Source: Guillardia theta CCMP2712
Lineage: Eukaryota > Cryptophyceae > Pyrenomonadales > Geminigeraceae
DNA length: 64,000 nucleotides
Assembly (NCBI RefSeq): GCF_000315625.1
Contig: NW_005434653.1
Coordinates: 105,615 to 169,614 of the forward strand
Direction of reading: 5' to 3'
Part shown: piece after piece, positions 1-10,030 of the stretch
Position numbering within the stretch: the stretch's first letter is position 1
How the letters are laid out: each line of letters begins with the position of its first letter
Made by a program: the position numbers and the translations under genes
Notes under the pieces: generated by a model
Seen by the model: the letters and a program-made list of their open reading frames with translations, nothing else
Databases searched by the model: none
What the model was told of the DNA's origin: nothing

Positions 1-167
1 AGGCGGGAAGGGGAGGGAAAGGGGAGGAGGGGTTATTCACCTTCTCTGCATCAGTAGCACCCTGAAGAGCGGTAGAAGTTGAAGTTCTCAAAGCTTGAAG
101 CTGAGAGGTTCGCCATCTGCATGAATATCAGCCAAGTAAGCAGGTGGTGGTGGTTGTGTCACTGCGT

Positions 168-211
<44 letters not shown>

Positions 212-1343
212 ACTCTTGCTGATTCTGCTTCCTCTGCCTTTCTTTCATGCTTCTCCTTTCCTCTGCTCCACCTCCTCCCCCTCCATTACCACCCTGCTCT
301 CCTTGCCCTGCTCTCCTTGCCCTGCTCTCCTTGCCCTGCTCTCCTCGCCCTGCTCTCCTTGCCCTGCTCTCCTTGCCCTGCTCTCCTCGCCCTGCTCCCT
401 CCTCCTCTCCATACGTTGCGAAAGCGGATGCAGCCGACCAGAAAACTACTGAGAGTCCCATCCAGATGCCCAGCCCCACCAGCGCGACCTGCCGTTGCTC
501 GTCATGTCGAGCATGTAAAGGATAGATGTGCATGAGGGAAGTGAAGGGAGAAGAACGATCGGGTCAGTAGGAGGAGGAGGATCAGGATCAAGAGGGAACG
601 AAGTGGTAGGGGCAGGGGCAGGAGGCCACACATGCAGCAGGAAGGAGGAGGGGCGCGGAGACGGGGAGGAAACCTTCCAGGTTGGCTCGTGAGCGTTGAG
701 CATGGAGTTGACAGTTGGGAGGCTCCCGATGGGAAGCAGCCTGATTGCCCGCCTCCTTCAGCGCTCCCCTCCTCCTGACCTGCTCTCACCTGCTCCAGAT
801 CGCTGCGTCCTCCGTCCATCCAGCATAGGCGACCTGCGCACCATGTGATGACCCTGATGCTCGAGGAGGAAGGAGAGCACACAGGGGAGAGCTCAAGACC
901 CTTGGCCTTCGCTGCCTCTACTATCTCCGCGCACTCCCCACCTACACCGTATTTTCAGTTCATGGCAGGCGCTTCCTACGAACCTTCAAGCATGTCGTCA
1001 ACGAGGAAGATATCAGGGCTGCTGTGAAGCTTCCGCAGGCCTGCAGCACATTCAGTTTATAGGAATATCGTCCAATGGTAGGACAGCAACCAGGAAAGTC
1101 AGCATCGATCTCGATATGGTTGTCGAGCGACCGGACGGGGATGGAGAATGGAGCTAAGACAGCTCCTGTCCTGCCACGAGCAGCTGCAGGGGAACAGCCT
1201 GAGGAGGAGGAGGAGAAGGACGGGAGAGCTCTTGGAGTGGGAGCGACGAAGGACTGGGAGGAGGGGAGGAGGAGGAGGAGGAGGAGGAGAGGAGAGACGG
1301 AAAGGGGGGGAATGGGGGCGAGCTGCATTTCCGTCAGGTCCAA
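1..1343 (-). CDS. prolyl 4-hydroxylase-like 2OG-Fe(II) oxygenase, N-terminal part (3' end outside window)
   Basis: Seven exons close in phase: 1343-1091, 1040-984, 941-883, 833-790, 740-674, 488-415 and 116-41; the next donor at 40 leads off the left edge. The spliced protein begins with a hydrophobic leader (about residues 13-30) followed by SFVAPTPR, a Phe-containing site like that of bipartite plastid leaders. Next comes ADFPGLRKLHSSPDIFLVDD and MLEGGECAEIVEAAKA, the usual N-terminal pattern of the P4H family (PGL, a hydrophobic strand ending in DDxL, then EC...I..A), and RTSTSTALQG, which fits the conserved RTS..W/L segment. A hydrophobic stretch VALVGLGIWMGLSVVFWSA interrupts the domain between SPVAYAGWTED and WRTSQ. 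The catalytic HxD and C-terminal His are not in the window. In the known family the enzyme hydroxylates peptidyl proline using 2-oxoglutarate, Fe2+ and ascorbate. Family call good; plastid location is inference. Confidence 0.74.
171..211. repeat. (CTG)n microsatellite inside an intron
   Basis: About 13 uninterrupted CTG units. It lies in the intron between the last two visible exons (414-117) of the minus-strand prolyl-4-hydroxylase-like gene. Confidence 0.95.
291..398. repeat. 14-bp minisatellite (CCCTGCTCTCCTTG)
   Basis: Roughly eight head-to-tail copies of a 14-bp unit, with an occasional T-to-C change giving CTCCTCG. It is in the same intron as the CTG repeat. Confidence 0.93.
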
Positions 1344-1508
1344 TGGAGCTTCAAAGGGGTAGGTACTGACGAACGATTTTGAATGAAAATAGGGGGTGGG
1401 GTGGTGGGCGATATGGGGCCGGAGATGATGGGGAGATTGGGGATGGCTGGGATGGCTGGGATGGCTGGGATTGCGATCGCGATGATGGCATGGAGGAAGA
1501 GAAGGTAA

Positions 1509-1547
1509 GGAAGAGAAGGAGGAGAAGGAGGAGGAGGAGGTGGTGGT

Positions 1548-1579
<32 letters not shown>

Positions 1580-1616
1580 AGGAGGAGGAGGAGGAGGAGG
1601 AGGAGGAGGAGGAGAA
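1509..1616. repeat. purine-rich simple repeat (AGG/GGC/GGT)
   Basis: Alternating AGGAGG, GTGGTG and GGCGGC runs. Upstream at 1438-1470 the decamer GATGGCTGGG is repeated three times. Every frame stays open here because of the repeat, so long poly-Pro or poly-Glu readings are not evidence of a gene. Confidence 0.9.
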
Positions 1617-1775
1617 AGTGGTAGTGGCAGCGAGAAATCAAGATAGCGAGGCAAGTAGAGATGAGGATGGAAGGGGTGCAGGAGGGGAAGTCTCCTGGAG
1701 AGGAACTTTGAAAGCCAATATCGGCATTGGCCTGATGATTGAAGTTCTTTCACTGACTCGCTGCTGTCATCCTTG

Positions 1776-2335
1776 ACGTGCAGGTCGAACCCAGACGGAG
1801 AGCAGCAGCAGCAGCAGCAGCAGGGCTTGACTAGGATAGAAAGGTTGAAACTCCAGCTGGAGAAGTCCGGAGTCAAAAACTCTCGCTCGCACTGTTCGTC
1901 CATGAAGGTGAATCGTGTTTCCTTATCCCTTTCCTGTCATCCTCTGCTCTGCTCTGCTCTGCTCTGCTCTGCTCTGCTCTGCTCTGCTCTGCTCCCTCCT
2001 CCACACATCCCTGCTCTAACATATCTTTTCCAGGGTTGGGGATAGCCATCATGGCAGGGAGCTGGACTCTCTGCTACTTCTTCCGACCGAGCTCCCTCCT
2101 CCGCTCCGACGACGCCAGTCCCTTGGTGGAGAAGCTCAGTCTACGGTTTGAGGAGGCGCTGGTAGTTGCAGAGAGGAAGATCACCCGAATGTTCTCCTCC
2201 TCCCTCCTGGAAGGTCTTGACTCAAAGCAGCTCGTGCGATCACTCGCGGAGTCCATCGTCCTCCGAACCCTCCTCAAGCCCCTCCTCGTTCCTCTCAAGC
2301 TCTGGCTCACGCACTCCATTGTCAACTCCTGCTGA
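1776..2335 (+). CDS. unknown membrane-associated protein, C-terminal exons
   Basis: A terminal coding stretch at about 2034-2335 reads LGIAIMAGSWTLCYFF, one membrane-type segment, then an amphipathic region with LAESIVLRTLLKPLLVPLK and a TGA at 2333. An upstream open segment (about 1784-1903) starts after a good acceptor (GACGTGCAG), carries a run of seven Gln and the helix RIERLKLQLEKSG, and ends at the strong donor AAG/GTGAAT. The two fit as one protein, but the best donor and acceptor do not close in phase, so the join is unresolved. The intron between holds a (GCTCT)n repeat at about 1944-1993. The order of a short charged helix then a hydrophobic helix vaguely recalls FAM210/DUF1279 proteins, but that is only a guess. 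Confidence 0.4.
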
Positions 2336-2599
2336 TCCCTGCGAGGAGCAGCGGGCAAAGCGCGACCGCTGCAGCGACGGAGCTGCTAAGGGAAGGTGGA
2401 TGGGGAAGCCGTTGTGGTCGTCGAAGGAACAACCTCGTACTCGTCATCATATACATGTACAAACTCTCCCTACTTCTCCCCGCCTCAGCATTTCCCTCTT
2501 GTACATTCCTTCCACCAACAACACTAGCACAGCTCGCAAGCTCCTCATGTCTACACTCCTCCTCTTGCCCACCTCCTGTCTAGCATGGTATCACGATCG

Positions 2600-4481
2600 T
2601 CACTCAACCTTTCTTGGACGCTTCCATGTTGTCTCCCCTGTCGCCCGGTTGAACCAGTAGGGCTTTCCTTGCGACCTGCTCTCCTCGTAAGTGAAGGATT
2701 CACCCGCAAAACTCCTCACCTCGACATCCGTTTCTTCCAGCCAGGAGGCAGCTCATCCTCCTCTGACTCGGGCTTCGCAACCTCAAGCGTCTGCATGGAG
2801 GACGCGGGCCGAGAGCTCGTCGTGCTGGAGGGCGAGGGAGATGGGGAGGACGGCGGTTTCCTCCCTGCCGACTTCATCAATTGCTCCAGCATCTTGTTTG
2901 CAGCTCGCTGCGCCTCCTGTTTGACCGACACCACCACGGGGCTTCGAGTCTCCTCCCCTTGCTCCTTCCTGGAGCTTGCAGCGGTCGGAGAAGTCAGAGC
3001 AGTCGCATCTCTCATCGGAGCCTCCACAGATTCTTCACGGCTCCTCCCCTCGCCTCCTCTCTCGCTTCCCTCTTGCCCTCCTCGATGCTGCTCCTTTTGC
3101 GCCGCACTCTCCTGAAGTTGACGGAGTACCTCACCGAAGGGGACGTGGCCCTCGGGAGGCTTCCATGATGTTGCCCTGGTAGCCTTCTGGAACCAGAACA
3201 CCTTTCCTGTTGTCTTTGATTTGACTGGCTTCCAACCAGTAGGGCTGAACTGCATAAGAGACTCAAAGGGCACATCTTCCCACCTGTCCTTCCCCTCAGT
3301 TGCTCTCGTCCTCGGCCCCTCCTCCGACACTGAGCCGTCTGGCGTGGTCACTTGGTGCCGACCCCTGCCAGCAGGCTCCAAGTCGCTCGCGTCCTCTGCA
3401 ACGCTCCTCCAGCTGCTATCCGACTGCACTGAGCTTGACCGCGAGAACGACCCCATGGAGCTCGGAGTTTTACTTCCTCCTCGCCACTTCCTCCTATACC
3501 CAGCCTTCTCCTTGGGCGCAAGACCCCATGATCGCATCAGGCTGGAGGCTTCCTCCAACGACGAGTAGTTGCACCTCTGCAAGGCCTTGAGCACCATATC
3601 CCGCTGAAACCCTTGCCGCCCTAGCTCCTCCTCCATGGACTGCTCTCTGGTCATGCTCTTGAGACCCTGAGCTCCCGTTTTGGCCGAGCTGGGCCGAGCG
3701 AGAGGAGGAGGAGCAAGAGGTGGCGGCGCAGGGGTGAGACGCGGCTTTCCGCTCCGAGGGCGAGAGGAGGAGGAGGAGGGTCGAGAAGGATTTCGATACC
3801 TCCCGGCCAACCTCTTGTAAGCTCTCTTGACCTGCACCCAGTCATGCTCTATTCGCGTGCTCCGATGGACCATACCTCCTCGGGGGAAGCGTTGGACGGG
3901 AGCCCGAGGAGGGCATAGACGTCGACCGTGCTCCTGTGAATGTCGACGATGTCGTCCGAGATCTTGACGTGCGGCTCATCCTGCATGACGCGCTGCAGCT
4001 GCTCGAACGAGGCCTTCTCAAGGATGGCAATCACCTCCTCCTTCTCTGCAAGCTCCACGGGCGTGTACCCCATTCCGTCCCTTTGCGAGAGATTCAAGCT
4101 CGTCATCTCCAGCAGCACGCTTAGCACGTCAGCATGCCCCCGGTAGGCCGCGAAGTGGACGGGGCTCCAACCCCCCTCCGAGACTGTCACAGGGTCCGCC
4201 CGCAGCTCCAGGAGCCTCCTTACGACCTTTTCCCTCCCCTTCCAGCAGGCCGCGTGCAGGGGAGTACTGCAGCTCGCGTCGATCGCGTCGATGTTGGCCT
4301 TCCTCTCGACGAGAAGCTCTACGACACCCATCCTGCCGTTCCTCGCTGCCTTGTGCAGGGCAGTCCATCCCCCCAGCTCCCGCTGCTCCAGTTGGGCTCT
4401 CCCATACTTGTCAAGGAGATGGCGAACTCTCTTCTCGTCCCCTCGTCCCGCCGCTCCCAGCAGGCTCTGCTTCCCCCCCAT
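2600..4481 (-). CDS. ankyrin repeat / J-like / UBA-like / double WW scaffold protein
   Basis: Three exons close in phase: 4481-3876, 3831-2720 and 2675-2600 (597 residues). Residues about 25-150 form four ankyrin repeats (GWTALHKAARNGRMGVVELL, STPLHAACWKG, WSPVHFAAYRGHADVL, GYTPVELAEKEEV). Next is YALLGLPSNASPEEVKRAYK RLAGRY, a J-domain start whose HPD tripeptide is replaced by RNP, so DnaJ-type Hsp70 stimulation is unlikely. A UBA-like helical segment (QGFQRDMVLKALQRCNYSS) follows, then a WW domain (GWKPVKSKTTGKVFWF ... TSWKPPE) and, at the very C terminus and split by the last intron, a second WW (LPPGWKKRMS ... GKPYWFNRATGETTWKRP). WW domains bind proline-rich peptides and ankyrin repeats bind proteins, so an adaptor role is inferred. 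ATG chosen at 4481; no good upstream ATG is in frame. Confidence 0.88.
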
Positions 4482-4507
4482 TCCCTTTCCCTCCCTCCCT
4501 CGCACAG

Positions 4508-4553
4508 TCACTCTTTGACAGACCTAGTCATCACTCTTTGACAGACCTAGTCA
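4508..4553. repeat. 23-bp direct tandem duplication
   Basis: Two perfect adjacent copies of a 23-bp unit beginning TCACTCTTTGACAG, 27 bp upstream of the start codon of the ankyrin/WW gene, so it lies in that gene's promoter or 5' UTR. Confidence 0.9.
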
Positions 4554-4664
4554 TCCCGCCTTCCTCTCCGAGTAGGCTAGTCCGGTTTGCAGTGCCGGGA
4601 TGATTTCCATTTTCACTGAGTCAATAAACTAAGGCTCTAGCTAGACGAGTAAATCAAGTTTCAG

Positions 4665-4860
4665 TTTAAAAAGCGGCCGCGTGGCGGCGGCGGCGGCCCG
4701 GCCCCCGGCGGCCGGGCGGCTGAGGCCCCGGCCCGGCCGTCGGCCCGGCTCAGGCTGAACCCGGCCCCTACTGCAGTGCCACGGTCCGTCCGATCGGACC
4801 GGGTTGCCATGATCACCGTGACTGCAACTAGAACTCCAAGAACCGGACCCACAGGAGCCT
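4665..4860. other. GC-rich island 1 (CGGCCCGG/GGACCGG words)
   Basis: Extremely GC-rich tract of short repeated words (GGCGGCGG, CCCGGCCC, GGCCGG, ACGGTCCG), with no coding signal on either strand. It lies directly left of the Myb array. The DNA from about 4860 to 5038 is recognisably related to the unit junction sequence at 6940-7036 but interrupted by extra bases. Confidence 0.7.
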
Positions 4861-5038
4861 GTGGAGTAAACTCAGTCACCCGACGTGCCGACTGATTCAC
4901 TTCGGAAAATGGGCTCAAAACGATGAGGCAATGTTTGGGCTAGGGCGATACTTGATAGAACCAGTGTCAGCAAATGCCTTAGGGATCCGAGTAACAGGAG
5001 TAAACTGTGACGTGCCGACTCATTCACTTCCATATGAT

Positions 5039-7036
5039 CAGCACTCCATGAGCCGATACCGCGTCGATCCATCAGCCTGCATGGCCAACCACGTTACCCC
5101 CAACCCCGCCAAGATACGTTTGCCTAGAAATGACGTCCCTTCGGACTTCCTGGGACTGTTCTCCCCGCCAAGCGTTGCAAGTCACTGTCGTTCTGTCCGC
5201 CCCCTTCTCCCACGCGTCACGAGGGCAGACAGGTGCTAGCAGGCTACTTAACCCCCCTTCCAACCGCCCGCCCTCCACGCCCGCCAAGCCCTGAGCCATG
5301 TCTGCTTGCCCCTCCATCGACGATGCTGTAGCTGCCCTCTACCCCCTCGACATCCATCCCCCTTACCTCTCCTGCCCCTCCCCAGCCGAGCACCAGCCGG
5401 CTTCTCGGTCCTGCTCTCCCCTCCTGCCGTCGTACGCATCCCTCTGCGCATGCCCCCCGCCGTCGCAGCCTCCAGGCCAGGACGACACAAGTCTGCCCGA
5501 CGAGTCTAGCAGCGACAGCGGAGACAGCGGGGACAGCGGGGACTCCTTCTCCAGCAAGCGCAAGATGTGGTCCCCCGACGAGCACGCCCGCTTCCTCGAG
5601 GCCCTTCGCAGGCATGTCGCCCTCAAGCACAGGTCCGGTCTGCCAGACGCGGCGACGGGCAAGCTGCGGGTCGGGCTGGGACGAGGAGCGGCGAGGAAGA
5701 TCGCGCAGGCCGTGGGGACGAGGAGCGAGGCGCAGGTGCGATCGCACGCGCAGAAGGTGTTCCAGCAGGCCAGCAGGGCCGGCAGGTCTCCATGGGAGGT
5801 GTAGAGGAGGAGGCAGAGGGAGGTAGGACGGCAGGATATCATGTATAGATAAAGCGAGAAGCCCGAGCTGTTGTTCATGTCGCACCACACCCTTGAGGCC
5901 TTGAAATCAAGCTCCGTTTCCTCTGGTCTCCGTGGAGTCTTGGAAGGATCTGCTGCTGATCTTGCTCAGCCTGCATGTCAGGGCGTTCAGTATCAGAGCA
6001 GAGCTCTCTGGAGCCCAAGCAGAGCAGCTCGCTGCTCCCTGTCCTGCTGGATGCTGACGGCCTTTGAAGTGTCTTTGAGACTTTGCTGCCTTCTTCCTCA
6101 CCTTCTGCCATTGCGGATGCTTGGACGTACAACGCAATCAGCTGTAACAGATCTCGCCCAGTCGCTGAGGCTCGGATGTGACACCTTGACGATTCATCTT
6201 GTTGCTGCTTGCGGCGGTCGTGGTGGAGCATGGCAAGGGCCGACACAGGAGCATTGGACGGGACGTGGGTAGACGACAGATACTGCAATCAGCTTGAGCG
6301 CTCAGGGCCTGCGGACATCCTTGCAAATGAGCTACAGCAGCCATGATCGGAGTACACTCGCTGTGTATCAGGGAGGCGGGCTTGCTTATTTATTCATAGC
6401 ACACAGCTCTTGCCTCCTCCTCCTCCTCCTCCTCCTCTACACGCACTGTTACATGGACCTTGTCCTTGAACACCACTACCGAGCGCCCCTCTCCTCTATC
6501 TCTGCTTCCGCATGTAGCCGGTGGAGATGAGAGGGCTTGCCTGGTCTGCTGCTTTGCCGCTCGAAGCGTAGAGGATGAAGTTGCCCATGGCGTCGATCGA
6601 CCGGCTCATCGTCCTGCTTGTCGCCTGGAGCGCATGGAAGTAGGAGCTGTGCTGCGCGGCGGCGCCAGCGGGGGAGATTGACGGGGATACAGGAGAGCTC
6701 TCGGGAAGGCAAGCGGGCGGGCGGATGGCAGGCATGGAGGAATCCAGGCAGGGCGAGGCATGCGGTGAGCTTGCTGCATGCTGACCGAGAGGGATGCATG
6801 TCATGACGGCTGAGGGAGAGCAAGCAAGCGGGGTAGGAGGAAGGTAGGGGACGAGGTAGGGGAGCAAGAAGATCCAAGGCTGGCAGGAAGAGGGAGCCTG
6901 GGGACGAGGGCGAGAGACTGAGGGAGGAAAAGGACCAAGCCTGGAAGCAGACGAAAATGGGCTCAGAACGCAATGTTTCGGTCAGGGTCACGGTACCTCT
7001 CGCAAGGAGTAAGCTGTGACGTGCCAACTTCACTGT
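5039..7036. repeat. tandem array unit 1 (about 2.0 kb, Myb-bearing)
   Basis: Head-to-tail unit starting CAGCACTCCATGAGCC. It is near identical to the next two units; the main difference is an extra 8-9 bp near 5180 where units 2 and 3 read AAGTTTCGTCCG. Each unit holds one + strand Myb gene. Minus-strand open frames recur in every unit (for example 6496-6867 and 5875-6288), but since the copies are nearly identical their conservation says nothing about coding. Confidence 0.93.
5298..5804 (+). CDS. SHAQKYF-class single-Myb transcription factor, copy 1
   Basis: Single-exon gene, 168 residues. The N-terminal half is low-complexity Ser/Pro with SSSDSGDSGDSGDS, a likely acidic or phosphorylated region. 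Residues about 93-158 form one Myb/SANT repeat: KMWSPDEHARFLEALRRH in helix 1, then an enlarged loop (SGLPDAATGKLRVGLGRG), ARKIAQAVGTRSEAQVR, and the signature SHAQKVF. Known SHAQKYF proteins are nuclear DNA-binding factors of the REVEILLE/I-box type; here Tyr is replaced by Val. The start ATG has GAGCC just before it and is preceded by a short TACTTAA-containing promoter-like segment. The gene lies in array unit 1 and is almost identical to the copies at 7287 and 9277. Confidence 0.88.
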   Translation: MSACPSIDDAVAALYPLDIHPPYLSCPSPAEHQPASRSCSPLLPSYASLCACPPPSQPPGQDDTSLPDESSSDSGDSGDSGDSFSSKRKMWSPDEHARFLEALRRHVALKHRSGLPDAATGKLRVGLGRGAARKIAQAVGTRSEAQVRSHAQKVFQQASRAGRSPWEV

Positions 7037-9025
7037 CAGCACTCCATGAGCCGATACCGCGTCGATCCATCAGCCTGCATGGCCAACCACGTTACCCCCA
7101 ACCCCGCCAAGATACGTTTGCCTAGAAATGACGTCCCTTCGGACTTCCTGGGACTGTTCTCCCCGCCAAGCGTTGCAAGTTTCGTCCGCCCCCTTCTCCC
7201 ACGCGTCACGAGGGCAGACAGGTGCTAGCAGGCTACTTAACCCCCCTTCCAACCGCCCGCCCTCCACGCCCGCCAAGCCCTGAGCCATGTCTGCTTGCCC
7301 CTCCATCGACGATGCTGTAGCTGCCCTCTACCCCCTCGACATCCATCCCTCCTACCTCTCCTGCACCTCCCCAGCCGAGCACCAGCCGGCTTCTCGGTCC
7401 TGCTCTCCCCTCCTACCGTCGTACGCATCCCTCTGCGCATGCCCCCCGCCGTCGCAGCCTCCAGGCCAGGACGACACAAGTCTGCCCGACGAGTCTAGCA
7501 GCGACAGCGGAGACAGCGGGGACAGCGGGGACTCCTTCTCCAGCAAGCGCAAGATGTGGTCCCCCGACGAGCACGCCCGCTTCCTCGAGGCCCTTCGCAG
7601 GCATGTCGCCCTCAAGCACAGGTCCGGTCTGCCAGACGCGGCGACGGGCAAGCTGCGGGTCGGGCTGGGACGAGGAGCGGCGAGGAAGATCGCGCAGGCC
7701 GTGGGGACGAGGAGCGAGGCGCAGGTGCGATCGCACGCGCAGAAGGTGTTCCAGCAGGCCAGCAGGGCCGGCAGGTCTCCATGGGAGGTGTAGAGGAGGA
7801 GGCAGAGGGAGGTAGGACGGCAGGATATCATGTATAGATAAAGCGAGAAGCCCGAGCTGTTGTTCATGTCGCACCACACCCTTGAGGCCTTGAAATCAAG
7901 CTCCGTTTCCTCTGGTCTCCGTGGAGTCTTGGAAGGATCTGCTGCTGATCTTGCTCAGCCTGCATGTCAGGGCGTTCAGTATCAGAGCAGAGCTCTCTGG
8001 AGCCCAAGCAGAGCAGCTCGCTGCTCCCTGTCCTGCTGGATGCTGACGGCCTTTGAAGTGTCTTTGAGACTTTGCTGCCTTCTTCCTCACCTTCTGCCAT
8101 TGCGGATGCTTGGACGTACAACGCAATCAGCTGTAACAGATCTCGCCCAGTCGCTGAGGCTCGGATGTGACACCTTGACGATTCATCTTGTTGCTGCTTG
8201 CGGCGGCCGTGGTGGAGCATGGCAAGGGCCGACACAGGGGCATCGGACGGGACGTGGGTAGACGACAGATACTGCAATCAGCTTGAGCGCTCAGGGCCTG
8301 CGGACATCCTTGCAAATGAGCTACAGCAGCCATGATCGGAGTACACTCGCTGTGTATCAGGGAGGCGGGCTTGCTTATTTATTCATAGCACACAGCTCTT
8401 GCCTCCTCCTCCTCCTCCTCCTCCTCTACACGCACTGTTACATGGACCTTGTCCTTGAACACCACTACCGAGCGCCCCTCTCCTCTATCTCTGCTTCCGC
8501 ATGTAGCCGGTGGAGATGAGAGGGCTTGCCTGGTCTGCTGCTTTGCCGCTCGAAGCGTAGAGGATGAAGTTGCCCATGGCGTCGATCGACCGGCTCATCG
8601 TCCTGCTTGTCGCCTGGAGCGCATGGAAGTAGGAGCTGTGCTGCGCGGCGGCGCCAGCGGGGGAGATTGACGGGGATACAGGAGAGCTCTCGGGAAGGCA
8701 AGCGGGCGGGCGGATGGCAGGCATGGAGGAATCCAGGCAGGGCGAGGCATGCGGTGAGCTTGCTGCATGCTGACCGAGAGGGATGCATGTCATGACGGCT
8801 GAGAGAGAGCAAGCAAGCGGGGTAGGAGGAAGGTAGGGGACGAGGTAGGGGAGCAAGAAGATCCAAGGCTGGCAGGAAGAGGGAGCCTGGGGACGAGAGC
8901 GAGAGACTGAGGGAGGAAAAGGACCAAGCCTGGAAGCAGACGAAAATGGGCTCAGAACGCAATGTTTCGGTCAGGGTCACGGTACCTCTCGCAAGGAGTA
9001 AGCTGTGACGTGCCAACTTCACTGT
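7037..9025. repeat. tandem array unit 2 (1989 bp)
   Basis: Complete unit, differing from unit 1 by scattered substitutions (for example CCCTCC for CCCCCT early in the Myb gene) and from unit 3 by even fewer. Units 2 and 3 share variants against unit 1, which suggests the 2/3 duplication or conversion is the most recent. Confidence 0.93.
7287..7793 (+). CDS. SHAQKYF-class single-Myb transcription factor, copy 2
   Basis: 168 residues, same architecture as copy 1. It differs at Pro-to-Ser (PPYL to PSYL) and CPSP-to-CTSP near residues 22-28, in the low-complexity N terminus only; the Myb repeat and SHAQKVF motif are unchanged. All sense changes are outside the DNA-binding region, consistent with either selection or recent copying. 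Confidence 0.88.
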   Translation: MSACPSIDDAVAALYPLDIHPSYLSCTSPAEHQPASRSCSPLLPSYASLCACPPPSQPPGQDDTSLPDESSSDSGDSGDSGDSFSSKRKMWSPDEHARFLEALRRHVALKHRSGLPDAATGKLRVGLGRGAARKIAQAVGTRSEAQVRSHAQKVFQQASRAGRSPWEV

Positions 9026-10030
9026 CAGCACTCCATGAGCCGATACCGCGTCGATCCATCAGCCTGCATGGCCAACCACGTTACCCCCAACCCCGCCAAG
9101 ATACGTTTGCCTAGAAATGACGTCCCTTCGGACTTCCTGGGACTGTTCTCCCCGCCAAGCGTTGCAAGTTTCGTCCGCCCCCTTCTCCCACGCGTCACGA
9201 GGGCAGACAGGTGCTAGCAGGCTACTTAACCCCCCCCTCCAACCGCCCGCCCTCCACGCCCGCCAAGCCCTGAGCCATGTCTGCTTGCCCCTCCATCGAC
9301 GATGCTGTAGCTGCCCTCTACCCCCTCGACATCCATCCCTCCTACCTCTCCTGCACCTCCCCAGCCGAGCACCAGCCGGCTTCTCGGTCCTGCTCTCCCC
9401 TCCTACCGTCGTACGCATCCCTCTGCGCATGCCCCCCGCCGTCGCAGCCTCCAGGCCAGGACGACACAAGTCTGCCCGACGAGTCTAGCAGCGACAGCGG
9501 AGACAGCGGGGACAGCGGGGACTCCTTCTCCAGCAAGCGCAAGATGTGGTCCCCCGACGAGCACGCCCGCTTCCTCGAGGCCCTTCGCAGGCATGTCGCC
9601 CTCAAGCACAGGTCCGGTCTGCCAGACGCGGCGACGGGCAAGCTGCGGGTCGGGCTGGGACGAGGAGCGGCGAGGAAGATCGCGCAGGCCGTGGGGACGA
9701 GGAGCGAGGCGCAGGTGCGATCGCACGCGCAGAAGGTGTTCCAGCAGGCCAGCAGGGCCGGCAGGTCTCCATGGGAGGTGTAGAGGAGGAGGCAGAGGGA
9801 GGTAGGACGGCAGGATATCATGTATAGATAAAGCGAGAAGCCCGAGCTGTTGTTCATGTCGCACCACACCCTTGAGGCCTTGAAATCAAGCTCCGTTTCC
9901 TCTGGTCTCCGTGGAGTCTTGGAAGGATCTGCTGCTGATCTTGCTCAGCCTGCATGTCAGGGCGTGCAGTATCGGAGCAGAGCTCTCTGGAGCCCAAGCA
10001 GAGCAGCTCGCTGCTCCCTGTCCTGCTGGA
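9026..10030. repeat. tandem array unit 3, right-truncated
   Basis: Carries the full Myb gene and about 245 bp of 3' flank. Similarity to units 1 and 2 stops at about 10030 (after GTCCTGCTGG), so roughly half the unit is missing. Small differences cluster just before the breakpoint (GTGCAGTATCGG against GTTCAGTATCAG). Confidence 0.92.
9277..9783 (+). CDS. SHAQKYF-class single-Myb transcription factor, copy 3
   Basis: 168 residues; the predicted protein is identical to copy 2 and carries the same Myb repeat ending SHAQKVF. Its promoter differs from copy 2 by one extra C in the CTTAACCCCC run near 9235. The 3' flank is cut by the array breakpoint at about 10030, so its distal regulatory DNA differs from the other copies. 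Confidence 0.88.
   Translation: MSACPSIDDAVAALYPLDIHPSYLSCTSPAEHQPASRSCSPLLPSYASLCACPPPSQPPGQDDTSLPDESSSDSGDSGDSGDSFSSKRKMWSPDEHARFLEALRRHVALKHRSGLPDAATGKLRVGLGRGAARKIAQAVGTRSEAQVRSHAQKVFQQASRAGRSPWEV

Noticed and set aside
290-400. Possible CRISPR-like array
   Set aside because: Direct 14-bp head-to-tail repeats without unique spacers: a minisatellite in an intron.
1334-1903. Long minus-strand frame rich in poly-Pro (and poly-Arg/poly-Leu in the other frames)
   Set aside because: Produced by the GGA/GGC simple repeat; no splice sites or conserved segment, and the + strand has the better coding candidate.
5244-5890. 175- and 214-codon minus-strand frames opposite each Myb gene
   Set aside because: Shadows of a GC-rich coding exon; no family similarity, and their conservation merely follows the near-identical units.
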